Made by a program: the position numbers and the translations under genes. The notes under the pieces were generated by a model. That model was not told the DNA's origin. It worked only from the letters and a program-made list of their open reading frames with translations, and did no database searches. Shown here piece by piece: positions 11,873-22,308 of a stretch of DNA of 64,000 nucleotides; the stretch's first letter is position 1; each line of letters starts with the position of its first letter. Source of the DNA: Taiwanofungus camphoratus (taxonomy: Eukaryota; Basidiomycota; Agaricomycetes; Polyporales; Taiwanofungaceae); the NCBI GenBank assembly GCA_003999685.1, contig CP021221.1, positions 2,728,001 to 2,792,000 of the forward strand. Direction: 5' to 3'.

Positions 11873-12349
11873 TGATACAATTTCTATTTCTTGTCATTAC
11901 CACGGTCATTGCTTACACATAGACTATTACTGTACGGGCCCCGGATCGGCCCCGCTTACTTATAGGACTCTGACTCATATCCGGGCCGCTTACCACATTC
12001 CTCATCACTCATACGTATTGCTAATACGCCCGGATCGTACCACTTTCACATTTATCTATAGTCGTACCACTTTACGGACCTCCTGCCCTAGAGTAGTTCT
12101 TGGTCCGTGCTCAGGATACGTACTTGTATATATAGCATGTACTTTAGTTAGGTCGGACCTTAAGTCTGATCTGGTTACCATTATATTCGTGTCTTGTATC
12201 CTCTCGCTCACATCTGAGTGATACTCGCTCGAGTCTACGGACTTCACGACACTCGGTCTATATCGACCATAAGACCTCGCCACCTTCTATCGTGGTCAGG
12301 CCCTCACGTGTGAGGCAACATATAGGATCCAAGATACCAATTTGTATCA
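11873..12349 (+). repeat. 5' LTR of element 2
   Basis: 477 bp with ends TGATACAA and TTGTATCA. It carries a TATA-like TATATATAG at 12127-12135. About 30 bp downstream lies TAAGTCTGATCT (12161-12172), which is the complement of the primer-binding site just inside the element. Confidence 0.93.
12127..12135 (+). promoter_or_regulatory. TATA-like box in the element 2 LTR
   Basis: TATATATAG sits about 26-34 bp before TAAGTCTGATCT at 12161. This spacing would place transcription start at or near the sequence that complements the primer-binding site. The same box is present in every LTR of this family, and in the old remnant near 35.4 kb. Confidence 0.5.
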
Positions 12350-12364
12350 AAAGATCAGACTTAC
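12350..12364 (+). other. primer-binding site, probably self-primed
   Basis: The bases directly after the LTR contain AGATCAGACTTA, which is the exact reverse complement of TAAGTCTGATCT at 12161-12172 in the same LTR. No tRNA 3'-end complement beginning TGG is seen. In the Tf1/sushi group of chromoviruses the 5' end of the transcript folds back to prime reverse transcription, and this arrangement fits that mechanism. Confidence 0.6.
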
Positions 12365-12496
12365 GCTAAGCCGCCCCTAGTACCATCTAGCGGGTATACA
12401 TCCATTACCACGTCTTACCTCAGGACCGTCGATCCTGACTATTGGGGGTTACCTTCACGGGGAGAGGAACCACTTCTCTACGACATCGAACAACGA

Positions 12497-13825
12497 GTGT
12501 TCGTAGACGCGAACCGGAACCCGATCTATCCGAGTTCACCGCTTACCTGGATTAGAACAACATCCAGACGACCGATTCAACAAGCACAGGCCAACCTCGC
12601 TGCTTACTTCCAGCGAAACCCTGTTGCCGAAGGAAAAGACATCGCGATCTTATTCACGGGAGGGTCACAGGAATCCACACCTATCGAACCTATCCCCGAA
12701 GGCACGTTCACCGCCTCGACTTCTCGAACACCCACACCCACTCCATCCTCATCCTCATCCACTCCTATAATATCCGCACCCACACCTCGACGAGTCACAA
12801 TGGCGACCATTGGGAACATGACACAACAGCAGCTGGAGGCACTCATTTCTCACCTCCAGGCCCAGCAGCAAGGGATTCGAGCCCTCAAGCTCGACATACC
12901 CGCACCGGACCCCTTCACCGGACAAGGGGAAGATCTGGATCGATTCATCCAGCGGGTGGAACATTACTTCACCGCCACAAACAACACGAACCTTAGCGAC
13001 GACGCAAAGATCACATTCACGGTCGCTCTCATGAAGGGAGGGCAAGATGCACGCATATGGCGTGACACGTTCTACGAACGAGCAGCGGGGGGTCAAGCAC
13101 CTTACAGGACATGGGACCTGTTCAAGGGATCTCTCAAGTTGGCATTCCCCGAACACGAGGGGGTGCAGCGGGCACATCAGGTGCTCATGGAGTTACCAGC
13201 CAAACAACTCAACAAGAAAACGAGGGCCACTACTAAGATGTATGTGGAAAGGTTCCGACTTCTGGCCGAAAAGGCGAAGTTGAAAGACGCGTTCATCGAT
13301 GCAACCGGAGCTCGCACCGAAAACGACTACCCTACTCTGAGGGCGATATTCATCAAGGGGCTAGATCGCCAAATCTACGCCACCCTAGCCGGAAGGACCA
13401 CATCCGAAAGGCCGGACACCATGGACAAATGGTATAGGGACGTCCTCTCCTTGGACGCAATCTACAGGGGGATCGACCAGATCTCCAACGTCACCACCGC
13501 GATCGACTATGGCGAACCCATGGATGTCGACGCAGTTGCCACACGCCCTGCACGCACCTCTCCATCCACCAGCAGGAAGCAATGGACGGATGGTTGCTCC
13601 TTGAACGAAAGTGAAAGGAAATACCATCGCAACAACAACCTATGCTTCTATTGCCATGTTAGGGGACATTCGGCACGAGACTGTCGCAAGAAGGCGGCAG
13701 CAATGACGAAGAACACACCAAAGGCACAGGACTCCCGCCCCACGGACTATCGCTCTTACATAAAAAGCCTGACGGCTGATGAAAAGAGAGAGGTCATGGA
13801 AGAATTGGCCACAGAGGATTTTTAA
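12497..13825 (+). CDS. gag: Gag region of element 2
   Basis: The frame encodes about 442 residues with the same layout as the Gag of elements 1 and 3: Thr/Ser/Pro-rich start, capsid-like helices and a single CCHC knuckle ([14 protein letters not shown]) near the C-terminus. The frame is also open upstream of 12497, back to the LTR. The first in-frame ATG is at about 12799, in a good initiation context (A at -3), so where translation starts is unclear. Confidence 0.85.
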   Translation: MFVDANRNPIYPSSPLTWIRTTSRRPIQQAQANLAAYFQRNPVAEGKDIAILFTGGSQESTPIEPIPEGTFTASTSRTPTPTPSSSSSTPIISAPTPRRVTMATIGNMTQQQLEALISHLQAQQQGIRALKLDIPAPDPFTGQGEDLDRFIQRVEHYFTATNNTNLSDDAKITFTVALMKGGQDARIWRDTFYERAAGGQAPYRTWDLFKGSLKLAFPEHEGVQRAHQVLMELPAKQLNKKTRATTKMYVERFRLLAEKAKLKDAFIDATGARTENDYPTLRAIFIKGLDRQIYATLAGRTTSERPDTMDKWYRDVLSLDAIYRGIDQISNVTTAIDYGEPMDVDAVATRPARTSPSTSRKQWTDGCSLNESERKYHRNNNLCFYCHVRGHSARDCRKKAAAMTKNTPKAQDSRPTDYRSYIKSLTADEKREVMEELATEDF

Positions 13826-13849
13826 AGGGGCAGGGTGAGTCGACGCAAC

Positions 13850-16800
13850 CACTGCCCGTTTCGGTTTCACTGTCCCGCGTTGTACTAGTAGTCCGGAATG
13901 AAAGAGCTTTGCATATTCCGATTACTGTGGGACGAAAAGACGTCGAAGCACGCGCCTTCATTGATAGTGGCGCCTCCGGGATATTCATACATCCCAGATT
14001 TGTCAAGGAACACAATATCCGCACTGAGGCTCTACCACGCCCAATGCCTGTGTTCAATGTGGACAGGACGGCTAACAAACAAGCTGTCATCACAAAGAGG
14101 GCCCTTCTTTCGTACAAAATAGGAGGAGAACCCCGATTCGTTAAAGCCTATGTAGCCAGCATAGGAAAGGAAGATATTATCTTCGGACATACCTGGCTCA
14201 AATTGGAAAACCCGAACATCGACTGGAAAACGGGATGGGTGGAGCTTAAACACCGCATGACTCTGGAGGAATCCAGGGAATGGAAGAAGAACCTGTTGGA
14301 AACAAGAGCCAAACGACTGGAGATCAAGAGACTAACCACAGAGTCTCTCTCCAAAGAAATCATCAAAGCCTGCCAACCCTCGGTCGAAGAAATCGAAGAC
14401 GAAGGAGATGGAGACGTCATGGACACCATGTCTCCAGTCTTACCAACCACGGAAACCCATCGTCAAACGGCATCTCGAGACTCTCCAGTCTCAACCCCGG
14501 AAGAAAACTCGGTAAATGGTATCACACTCGAACAGGCCATGGAAACGATCGACGACGATGAGCTGGTCATAGCATTTATCGAAGGAGACGATCGAATCAC
14601 AACATACGGACGAAATTCGCACCCCGCATATCGAGACACCCCGCTTAAGGAAAAGGCATACCCTCTTGATGGAGCGTATCGCCACCTCGAAAACGGTCTC
14701 ATTTGGCAGGTCAAGCATGACATCGGTCGGCTCACTACATCTACGGAACTCGCTATCAAAGAACACGCCAAGAAGGAGGAGAAACCGGTCACGGAGCTCG
14801 TCCCTAAGTATCTCCACGATCTCCTCCCGGTGTTCGACAAGCAAGCGGCTGCCCGACTCCCTAAGCACACGGAACACGACCACGAGATCAACCTGAAGGA
14901 AGATTTCAAGGAATTCAAGCAGTCCACTTATTCGCTCAACCGAGACGAACGAGAGGAGCTGGATAAGTTCTTGGAAGAAAACCTCCAGAAAGGCTACATT
15001 CGTCCGTCAAAATCACCATTGGCCAGTCCGTTCTTTTTCGTAGAAAAGAAGGACGGGGGATATCGACCTTGTCAGGATTATCGGGAACTAAACGAGGGGA
15101 CTGTCAAGGATCGCTATCCACTCCCTCTCATATCGGAACTCTTGGAACGGTTAAACAAGGCGACCATCTTCACCAAAATGGATCTCAGGCAAGGGTATAA
15201 CAATATCCGGATCTGAGAAGGAGATGAATGGAAGGCGGCTTTCGGTGTTCCAGCAGCTGGGGAAGGACCTCCCTCGTTCTATGAACCCCTGGTAATGTTC
15301 TTCGGGATGTGCAACTCACCGGCGACGTTCCAACGGATGATGAACACGGTCTTCGCGGACATGCTCAAGGAAGGATGGTTGGCAATCTACATGGACGACA
15401 TCCTTATCTACTCGACGGACCCCGAGGAGCATAAGAAGCGAACACGGCGAGTCATCGAACGACTTCGGGATAACGACCTATACCTCAAACCGGAAAAATG
15501 CAAATTCGACGTGCAAGAGGTCGAATTTCTAGGCATGATCATCAGACCTGGACAACTCGCCATGGACCCAGTCAAGGTAGCCGGTATCAAAGACTGGCCG
15601 ATACCGAAGAACCTCAGGGAGGTTAGGTCATTTATCGGATTCGGAAACTTTTACCGACAGTTTATACACGGCTTCTCGCATCTGGCTCAACCTTTGGTCT
15701 CGCTTACACGGAAAGACGTCAAATGGCACTGGGACAATGAACAACAGGAAGCTTTCAAGGCACTAAAGAAGGCCTTCCTGGAACAACCAGTTCTACTGAT
15801 GCCCGACCCTGAAAGGCCATTCGCTTTGGAAACGGATGCATCGAAATTTGCAACGGGCGCCGTCCTGAGACAAAAGGACGACAATGGAGATTGGCATCCA
15901 TGTGGGTATATTTCCCAAAGCATGACACCTGCAGAGCGAAATTACGACGTCTACGACCGAGAACTCATGGCCGTCATGAGAGGACTCAATGAATGGAGTC
16001 ACCTTCTCATCGGAAGCCCCCACCCAGTCACGATTTACAGCGACCACAAGAATCTGACTTACTGGAAGACGGCACGGAATCTAAACCGAAGACAGGCGCG
16101 ATGGGCTCTCCGCCTATCCGAATTCGATTACAGGCTGGTTCACGTCCCGGGCACACAAATGGTACAAAGTGACGCACTCTCCCGACGCCCCGACCACGAC
16201 GACGGATCGTCAGACAACCAAGGAATAACTATCCTACCTGATAAGGTGTGGGCAGCGGCAATCGACACAGGCCTAAAGACGTCAATCACGAAGGCAGGAA
16301 TAAACGACCCGGTGTATATGGAAGGGCTGCATAATGCACAAAACGACTTAAACGATCATTGGACAGTCCAGGACGGGGAACTCCTTTACGATAACCGGGT
16401 GTATATTCCTTTAAACGAAAACTTACGACGGAAGACGGTCTCAAACTACCACGACCTTCCACATGCAGGTCACCCTGGAATTACCAAAACCTTGGCCTCC
16501 CTGCGACGGGACTATTGGTGGCCTGGAATGGCCGACTTTGTCGCCCGGTACGTTCATGGATGCGGCATATGTCAACAAATGAAGGTTAACACTCACCCGG
16601 ACCGTCCCGCCCTCATCCCTATCCGAGCCGCCGCTCACGCCACACCATTCAGCACCTTTTGCTGCGATTTCATCACGGACTTACCCCTTTCCAACGGCTA
16701 CGATTCAATTTTGGTCGTAGTGGACCACGACCTAAGTAAGGGGGTAATTTTCATTCCATGCAACAAAACCATCGACGCGCAAGGAACGGCGGAGCTTCTC

Positions 16801-17703
16801 TACAACGAGGTCTACAAATGGTTTGGACTCCCAGACAAGATAATCAGCGATCGCGGGCCACAATTCGCATCAAAGGTCTTCCAAGAGTTGTGCCGCATGA
16901 CTGGAGTACAGTCCGCCATGAGTACGGCCTTCCACCCTCAAACGGACGGAGAAACGGAACGGGTAAATCAGGAGCTCGAAGTGTACCTTCGGTGTTTCAC
17001 AAGCAACAACCCGGATAGGTGGTCTTCCTTACTAGGCGCGGCTCAATTCGCTCACAACTCTAGGGAACATTCGACGATCAAGGCATCACCATTTAAAGTC
17101 ATGATGGGTTTCGAACCACGAGGAATCCCCGTCGTACACAAGGGATCGGACACACCCGGCGCAGCTTATCGTCTAAAGAACCTCCAGAAGATAAGAGAGC
17201 AGGCACATGCGGCGATGGAACTAGCCCAGGCGATACTGGCAAAACGGATTAAACCACGAGGAAAAGGTTTTCGCAAAGGACAACAGGTCTGGCTCGACTC
17301 TCGGAACTTAAAGCTGCCATACCCCTCTAGGAAGTTGGCACCCAAGAGAGAGGGACCCTTCGAAATCAAGGAAGTCCTAGGCCCGGTCTCGTACAAGCTA
17401 AAGCTTCCGGAAACATGGCGGGTACATCCAGTCTTCCACGCCGCCCTTCTATCGCCATATACGGAGACGGAGATCCACGGCCAGAACTACACGAGGCCAC
17501 CCCCGGAACTTATCGAAGGCGAAGATAACTACGAAGTCGAAGCCATCATCGGACATCGGGAGAATTGACGGACAAGACGCCGCGAGTATAGGGTCAGGTG
17601 GAAAGGATATTCTTCGGCCGACGACTCATGGGAACCAGAAGCGAATTTAGCCGGTACTGCGGAAGAGCTCCTGGGAGCATATAAGGAGAGAAAGAACTTG
17701 GGC
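13850..17703 (+). pseudogene. pol: Pol region of element 2 (PR-RT-RNH-IN-chromodomain)
   Basis: In order: aspartic protease (DSGASGIF), RT (YMDDIL), RNase H (ETDASKFATGAVL), integrase with zinc-binding region and DDE core (SDRGPQF), a GPY/F-like module (REGPFEIKEVLGPVSYKL) and chromodomain sequence at the C-terminal end (VRWKGYSSADDSWEPE). The chromodomain identifies a chromovirus. The region is a fossil with about two breaks. An internal copy of the polypurine tract lies at 16735-16747. Confidence 0.88.
16735..16747 (+). other. internal polypurine-tract copy in integrase region
   Basis: AGTAAGGGGGTAA here equals the polypurine tract before the 3' LTR at 19527-19539, and the match extends to 20 of 21 bases. 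The same is seen in element 3 (25920-25938 against 23541-23559, 19 of 19) and in element 1 (1702-1720, 18 of 19). Confidence 0.6.
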
Positions 17704-17749
17704 TAAGACCAGTTCACTCCCCTCGAACGAACCACCACTCACCTGCAAC

Positions 17750-19159
17750 ATGCCTCGCCAGTCTAACACCGCTGCCCAAGCTGCCGCTCGAGGCCGAGCC
17801 CATGCCTTCCTTGCTACCCGACGTGCTACCCGTACACCACAGACAGCAACATCTCCCATGGCAGTACCGTCCTCATCGTCAGCATCATCGGCATCCTCTG
17901 GTTATGGCCCACTCTTTGGACTTCAGACCGCCGCCCAATTCCGCAACCCCGTACCGGGAGAAGGTGCCCTACCTCGACAAGCCGACATCTTATACTACCC
18001 TCGGTGGATCTATGACGTGGACCCCATCCTCCTTGACCTCTTGACTCAACACTCAAGGGATATCGCACGGTTGCTGTGTTCCATGCCGAACACACGGAAC
18101 AACCAGGATGAACAAGAGGCATACGGAGAGTATATCGACGCCAGGTTGCAATACTTAGGAGCGGTAGACGATGCTACGGAACAGCTGGCCATATGGAAGA
18201 ACAAAATCCGGCAGTTAGACTTCAAGGTGGTCCGCACCCTACGAAGGATGGACGATATGTCCATGGCCCGCCACCTGCAAGACATGATCGCCCCACACCG
18301 ACGAACCGACCACCACCGGTTCGTACGACGCTCCCAGCCCGATATCGTCACACGCGGACCTACCCCGCCGCCTGAACCTGTGGACCCCCTACAAACCTTC
18401 ATCGACACTCCGGCCGGACAAGAGTCTATCGGAGCCGTACCCAGCAGGATCGACTCTCTCCCGAATTACATGCGCCCAGGACCCAACTGGAGACCACGAG
18501 GACGCTGCCACGCTTGCGGCAGCATGATGCACTGGGTACGTGATTGCCCAGACTATACTTGTGCAAGGTGCCATCGTACGGCCCCGGGACATCTATCCCG
18601 AGAATGTACGGTCGCTCGTCATGCCTCAGCACCACCCATCCTGCCCGCCCCTGGAGAAGGCCGTCGCCGTGAGGTAGTCGACTCAATTCACCGCCCCACA
18701 CAAGCACCCATCCCCGTCATGTCCGCCACCAACCCTCCGCGTGTTCTTATGTCCAGAAGGGACCAACCACTTCCCCCTACCCCGTCCCGTTCCCAAAGCA
18801 ATGGGCCGCCCGCCCCTCACGCTAATGCAATAGCCGGTCCATCGCGGACCGATACGCCTTACCCACATCCACGCGCCCCCGGACCATCACTCAACCATTT
18901 GTCCGGACCGGGCATACCACCCAATCAACACCCTGCAGAACCCGGGGCAAGTACTGGCCCCTTTACTCGTGGCCCTGACGGCCGATTCACCCCTTCCCCA
19001 GTCGCCCCACCTCCCCCATCGAGTTATCACGTCCCCCATGTCGTTTCTCCACCACCTATTTACCGCCGCGGGAATTACGACCCGCCCACGAACTCCTACA
19101 TGAACGATAACGAATGGGACGACTACGAGTTCAAACTGTACGGTGATGGCGAGCAATGA
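17750..19159 (+). CDS. Third ORF of element 2: double zinc-knuckle protein
   Basis: The ORF starts with an ATG 47 bp after the end of pol and encodes 469 residues. The N-terminal third is Ala-rich and then helical, followed by a region predicted to form a helical bundle (about residues 80-190). Two zinc-binding modules follow: CHACGSMMHWVRDC (CX2CX4HX4C) and CARCHRTAPGHLSREC (CX2CX6HX4C). The last 170 residues are Pro-rich and disordered. The layout (helical core plus knuckles) resembles a nucleic-acid-binding, Gag-like protein, but it sits after pol. A related but shorter version is in element 3. Confidence 0.75.
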   Translation: MPRQSNTAAQAAARGRAHAFLATRRATRTPQTATSPMAVPSSSSASSASSGYGPLFGLQTAAQFRNPVPGEGALPRQADILYYPRWIYDVDPILLDLLTQHSRDIARLLCSMPNTRNNQDEQEAYGEYIDARLQYLGAVDDATEQLAIWKNKIRQLDFKVVRTLRRMDDMSMARHLQDMIAPHRRTDHHRFVRRSQPDIVTRGPTPPPEPVDPLQTFIDTPAGQESIGAVPSRIDSLPNYMRPGPNWRPRGRCHACGSMMHWVRDCPDYTCARCHRTAPGHLSRECTVARHASAPPILPAPGEGRRREVVDSIHRPTQAPIPVMSATNPPRVLMSRRDQPLPPTPSRSQSNGPPAPHANAIAGPSRTDTPYPHPRAPGPSLNHLSGPGIPPNQHPAEPGASTGPFTRGPDGRFTPSPVAPPPPSSYHVPHVVSPPPIYRRGNYDPPTNSYMNDNEWDDYEFKLYGDGEQ

Positions 19160-19394
19160 AAGGGATTGCTTGCCGGAGGCGGCTAGTTGCAACTCAGCGA
19201 GAAGTATTAACGCCGAGCCACATGCTAGCAGGGTACAGTGTTTACACTGTACGGTGATGGTGAGCAGTAGGGGTGCTGTTTACTTGAGGCGGTAGGTTGC
19301 AAGCGATGCTGAGGTCCTTACCCGGTCGCCCACATGCCTACATTGCACGAGGCTTACACGATGTCGTGGGTCCTTATCTGGTCGTTGTTAGTCT

Positions 19395-19464
19395 CACGGG
19401 TACGAGATGAAACACTCTCAGGGTTCGAGGTGAAACATCCTCACGGTACGCGGTGAAACACCCG
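19395..19464 (+). repeat. three short tandem repeats before the 3' LTR
   Basis: Three imperfect units of about 23-24 bp each contain a core like CGAGGTGAAACA. The same repeat cluster is present in element 3 at about 23613-23682, so it is a fixed part of the family's 3' untranslated region. Confidence 0.6.
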
Positions 19465-19526
19465 CATGGCTGATGAACATTTTTGTTTAACGGAAAATCA
19501 AGTAGGGTCGTTCGGAGATCGACCTT

Positions 19527-19539
19527 AGTAAGGGGGTAA
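19527..19539 (+). other. polypurine tract of element 2
   Basis: AGTAAGGGGGTAA lies immediately before the TG of the 3' LTR, the position used to prime plus-strand synthesis in LTR elements. Confidence 0.75.
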
Positions 19540-20016
19540 TGATACAATTTCTATTTCTTGTCATTACCACGGTCATTGCTTACACATAGACTATTACTGT
19601 ACGGGCCCCGGATCGGCCCCGCTTACTTATAGGACTCTGACTCATATCCGGGCCGCTTACCACATTCCTCATCACTCATACGTATTGCTAATACGCCCGG
19701 ATCGTACCACTTTCACATTTATCTATAGTCGTACCACTTTACGGACCTCCTGCCCTAGAGTAGTTCTTGGTCCGTGCTCAGGATACGTACTTGTATATAT
19801 AGCATGTACTTTAGTTAGGTCGGACCTTAAGTCTGATCTGGTTACCATTATATTCGTGTCTTGTATCCTCTCGCTCACATCTGAGTGATACTCGCTCGAG
19901 TCTACGGACTTCACGACACTCGGTCTATATCGACCATAAGACCTCGCCACCTTCTATCGTGGTCAGGCCCTCACGTGTGAGGCAACATATAGGATCCAAG
20001 ATACCAATTTGTATCA
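19540..20016 (+). repeat. 3' LTR of element 2
   Basis: Identical by eye to the 5' LTR at 11873-12349. It is preceded directly by the polypurine tract AGTAAGGGGGTAA (19527-19539) and followed by the target duplication AACTT. Confidence 0.93.
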
Positions 20017-20529
20017 AACTTAGTCCTTGCAAAATGGTTCCTAAGTGCATGATATAACCCAACAACACAAAGATGAATTAGAAGACTTAAGGGGATAAAA
20101 TGTGCTTGTTTAGGCTCAGTAAATCATCATGGCCTTGAAGGGCTTAAGGCCCCTCATGCAATCTTCGCTCCGCTTGGCAATTTAGGAGCCTTTAGAACAA
20201 TATTGTGACTTCGTGAGTTGAATCACTATATTAGAAAATAGGAGATGATGTAAGTAAAAATTCATAGACGTTCACAACCTCGTAGCTGTCAAAACTGAGT
20301 GGGGGCTTGATGCAGAAGGTAAAACATGACAAAATGGTAAGCGAAAAGTAAAATGAACATAGCGTAATCTTAGCTAAAGTTGGGGTATCGTAGATTGCTC
20401 CTATGATTCTTTAGTGAGCTTTGGATGGAATAGAGTCGGGCTTTGGAGAGTAGGAATACGATCCTAGTTCTTTGTCATCGCCTTGGGTGGTAGACAGCTC
20501 TAATTTGCGAAGTCGTTCTGTCGATACGT
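20017..20529. other. AT-rich stretch with no gene
   Basis: About 510 bp between element 2 and the E2 long LTR. I see no ORF, RNA gene or repeat family I recognise. It begins with the target duplication of element 2, so it and 11727-11872 were contiguous before that insertion. Confidence 0.6.
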
Positions 20530-22308
20530 TGATACGACCTAGGGGACCCTGGTACCTAGGGAGTGCTCCGCAACGTGGCTGGGGGGTAGTGTGATAACTG
20601 TGAGGGTGTGAGGGTAGGAGCTACAACCTGTATGATACCGGGAAACCTGTATGTCTTGTTTTGTAAGTGGGGGAGTAAGGGGTCAAGGGTCCTGCACAAC
20701 AGGATCTTGTTCCTAAGTGCTATACTATCCCTAAGGCCTTGCGAGGCCCTCCGAAGTACGTGAAGTCCTTCGAGATTCTGCGAAGTCCTTCGAAGTTTTT
20801 AGCTAAATTGCACGAGCTGACTTCGTAGGCTGTATAGAGTTAGGGGGCAATAAGCCAATGGACTATAATTTCTACTAAGCGGCAGAGGGTACGAGACTGC
20901 TGCGAAGTCCTTTTAGCTAGAGTTAGCTAAAGGGCGTAAGGTTTAGAGGTTTGTTAGAGCGAGGTGGGCGAGGTTTGGCTAGCGTAGGAGACTTGTAGGA
21001 GAGGTCGGATGGTTCGGAGAGCTAATACTTGGAATAGGAATGAGGGAACGAGGTTGCTGGAAGCTCTGAAGTGTCTGATGACTTCGAGGTGTGGGTCGGA
21101 GAGTTCGAGGGCATAGAGAGATGTACTATAGCCTGTAATGAAGGCTATGGGGGAGTCGTAGGGTTATTCGTAGGACGTAGGGATGACGCAACGTGAGCCT
21201 AAGGGTATAACTAAGGCGGAGGCCCACCGGATAGGTGCTATAAGAGGTGCTGAAGGGCACGAAGTCACGGCGACTTCGTAGATCGTAGTGCGTAGTTCGG
21301 GAAGCGTAGACGTAGTTCGTAGATGTAGTTCGTAGATATATCGCGAGCGTAGACGTAGTTCAAAGGTACTGAAACGGAGCTGGGGTGGAGACTTAGGGAC
21401 CTTGGGACCGTTCCTAAGGTTGTACTCGCGGCGCTTTCCTGAGATCGGAGCTACAGGAGAACTGGTATTCCAAAGAGAGAAGCGTACACTGAGGGGTCTC
21501 TCTCGTACATAGTAAACTACCTCTGACTAAATAGGGGAGCATGAGGTGAACTAATCTTGCGCGAAGTGATCCTTACGAGTCCGAAATGTGTACTAAAACG
21601 CATGGACTCCGAAGTGAACACGAGGGGGATAGGAACTAATTAGGAACTGAAACAGGGGAACTACGAACGGTAGAAAGGTGACCAACTTCATTCACGAGGG
21701 CGGGATGACTATCCGAGAGCAGCCATGCGCCGTGATCACCTATCTTAGCGGGCTAAGAGCGCACGAAGTTCTTAGCAGCGGGACTTGGCCTAATCGGGGC
21801 AGGAGGTGTCCTAACTGGGTGGAGGGTCATATGGGTACGCCCTAGGATGACCTTATGGCATAGGATCGAGACCCATGGGGGTGCACAAGGCTTCCTAAGT
21901 CCAATTTCTGGAACTTCGGACCGTTTCGGAGCCTATCGGAGGTAGCTGCAATCACAAGAGCTAGGAGAGACTTAGCTAAGACTTCTTAGCTAAGCCCGGG
22001 ATGAGTGATGTTGTAGATAGGACCTAGATCCAATGGAACAGTATGGGAGGGCCGGCAGTGTCCGATAGTGGACTTAGCAGGAGTTAGGGACTTCGCGTCT
22101 AGCATTCGAAATCTCGTAGCACCTTGTGTGACTTCGCAAGACTTCGTAGGGTGTTAGGAGGGTTTAGGAAGGAGAGGGGGCGTTAGGAATATTATAGGAA
22201 CCTATCCCTCCTGTCATAGGCTGTAGGAGAGTCTTAGAGTGGTCGGTTGGGGGATTAGAAAGCTCCTAAAATCGCGATTCGGGGCCCAGGAGGCTACGGG
22301 ACTCATCA
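20530..22308 (-). repeat. 3' LTR of E2 (1779 bp)
   Basis: Ends are TGATACGACC and GGACTCATCA. It aligns along its whole length with the LTRs of D1 and D2 but with numerous substitutions. It contains repeated CTTCGAAG and CTTCGTAG motifs. Confidence 0.85.

Larger units (their letters stand above)
11873..20016 (+). mobile_element. Element 2: Ty3/gypsy chromovirus with both LTRs
   Basis: The 8144 bp element has LTRs at 11873-12349 and 19540-20016 that I read as identical over 477 bp, and a 5-bp target duplication AACTT (11868-11872 and 20017-20021). Order: LTR, primer-binding site, gag, pol (PR, RT, RNase H, IN, chromodomain), a third ORF with zinc knuckles, a short tandem repeat, polypurine tract, LTR. 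The identical LTRs point to a very recent insertion. It looks broken in pol, with about two breaks. Its reverse orientation relative to element 3 contributes to a large inverted arrangement. Confidence 0.93.

Noticed and set aside
12056-12283. 75-codon frame inside the short LTR, identical in both LTRs of element 2
   Set aside because: Identity simply reflects identical LTRs; the frame is not kept in the LTRs of elements 1 and 3.
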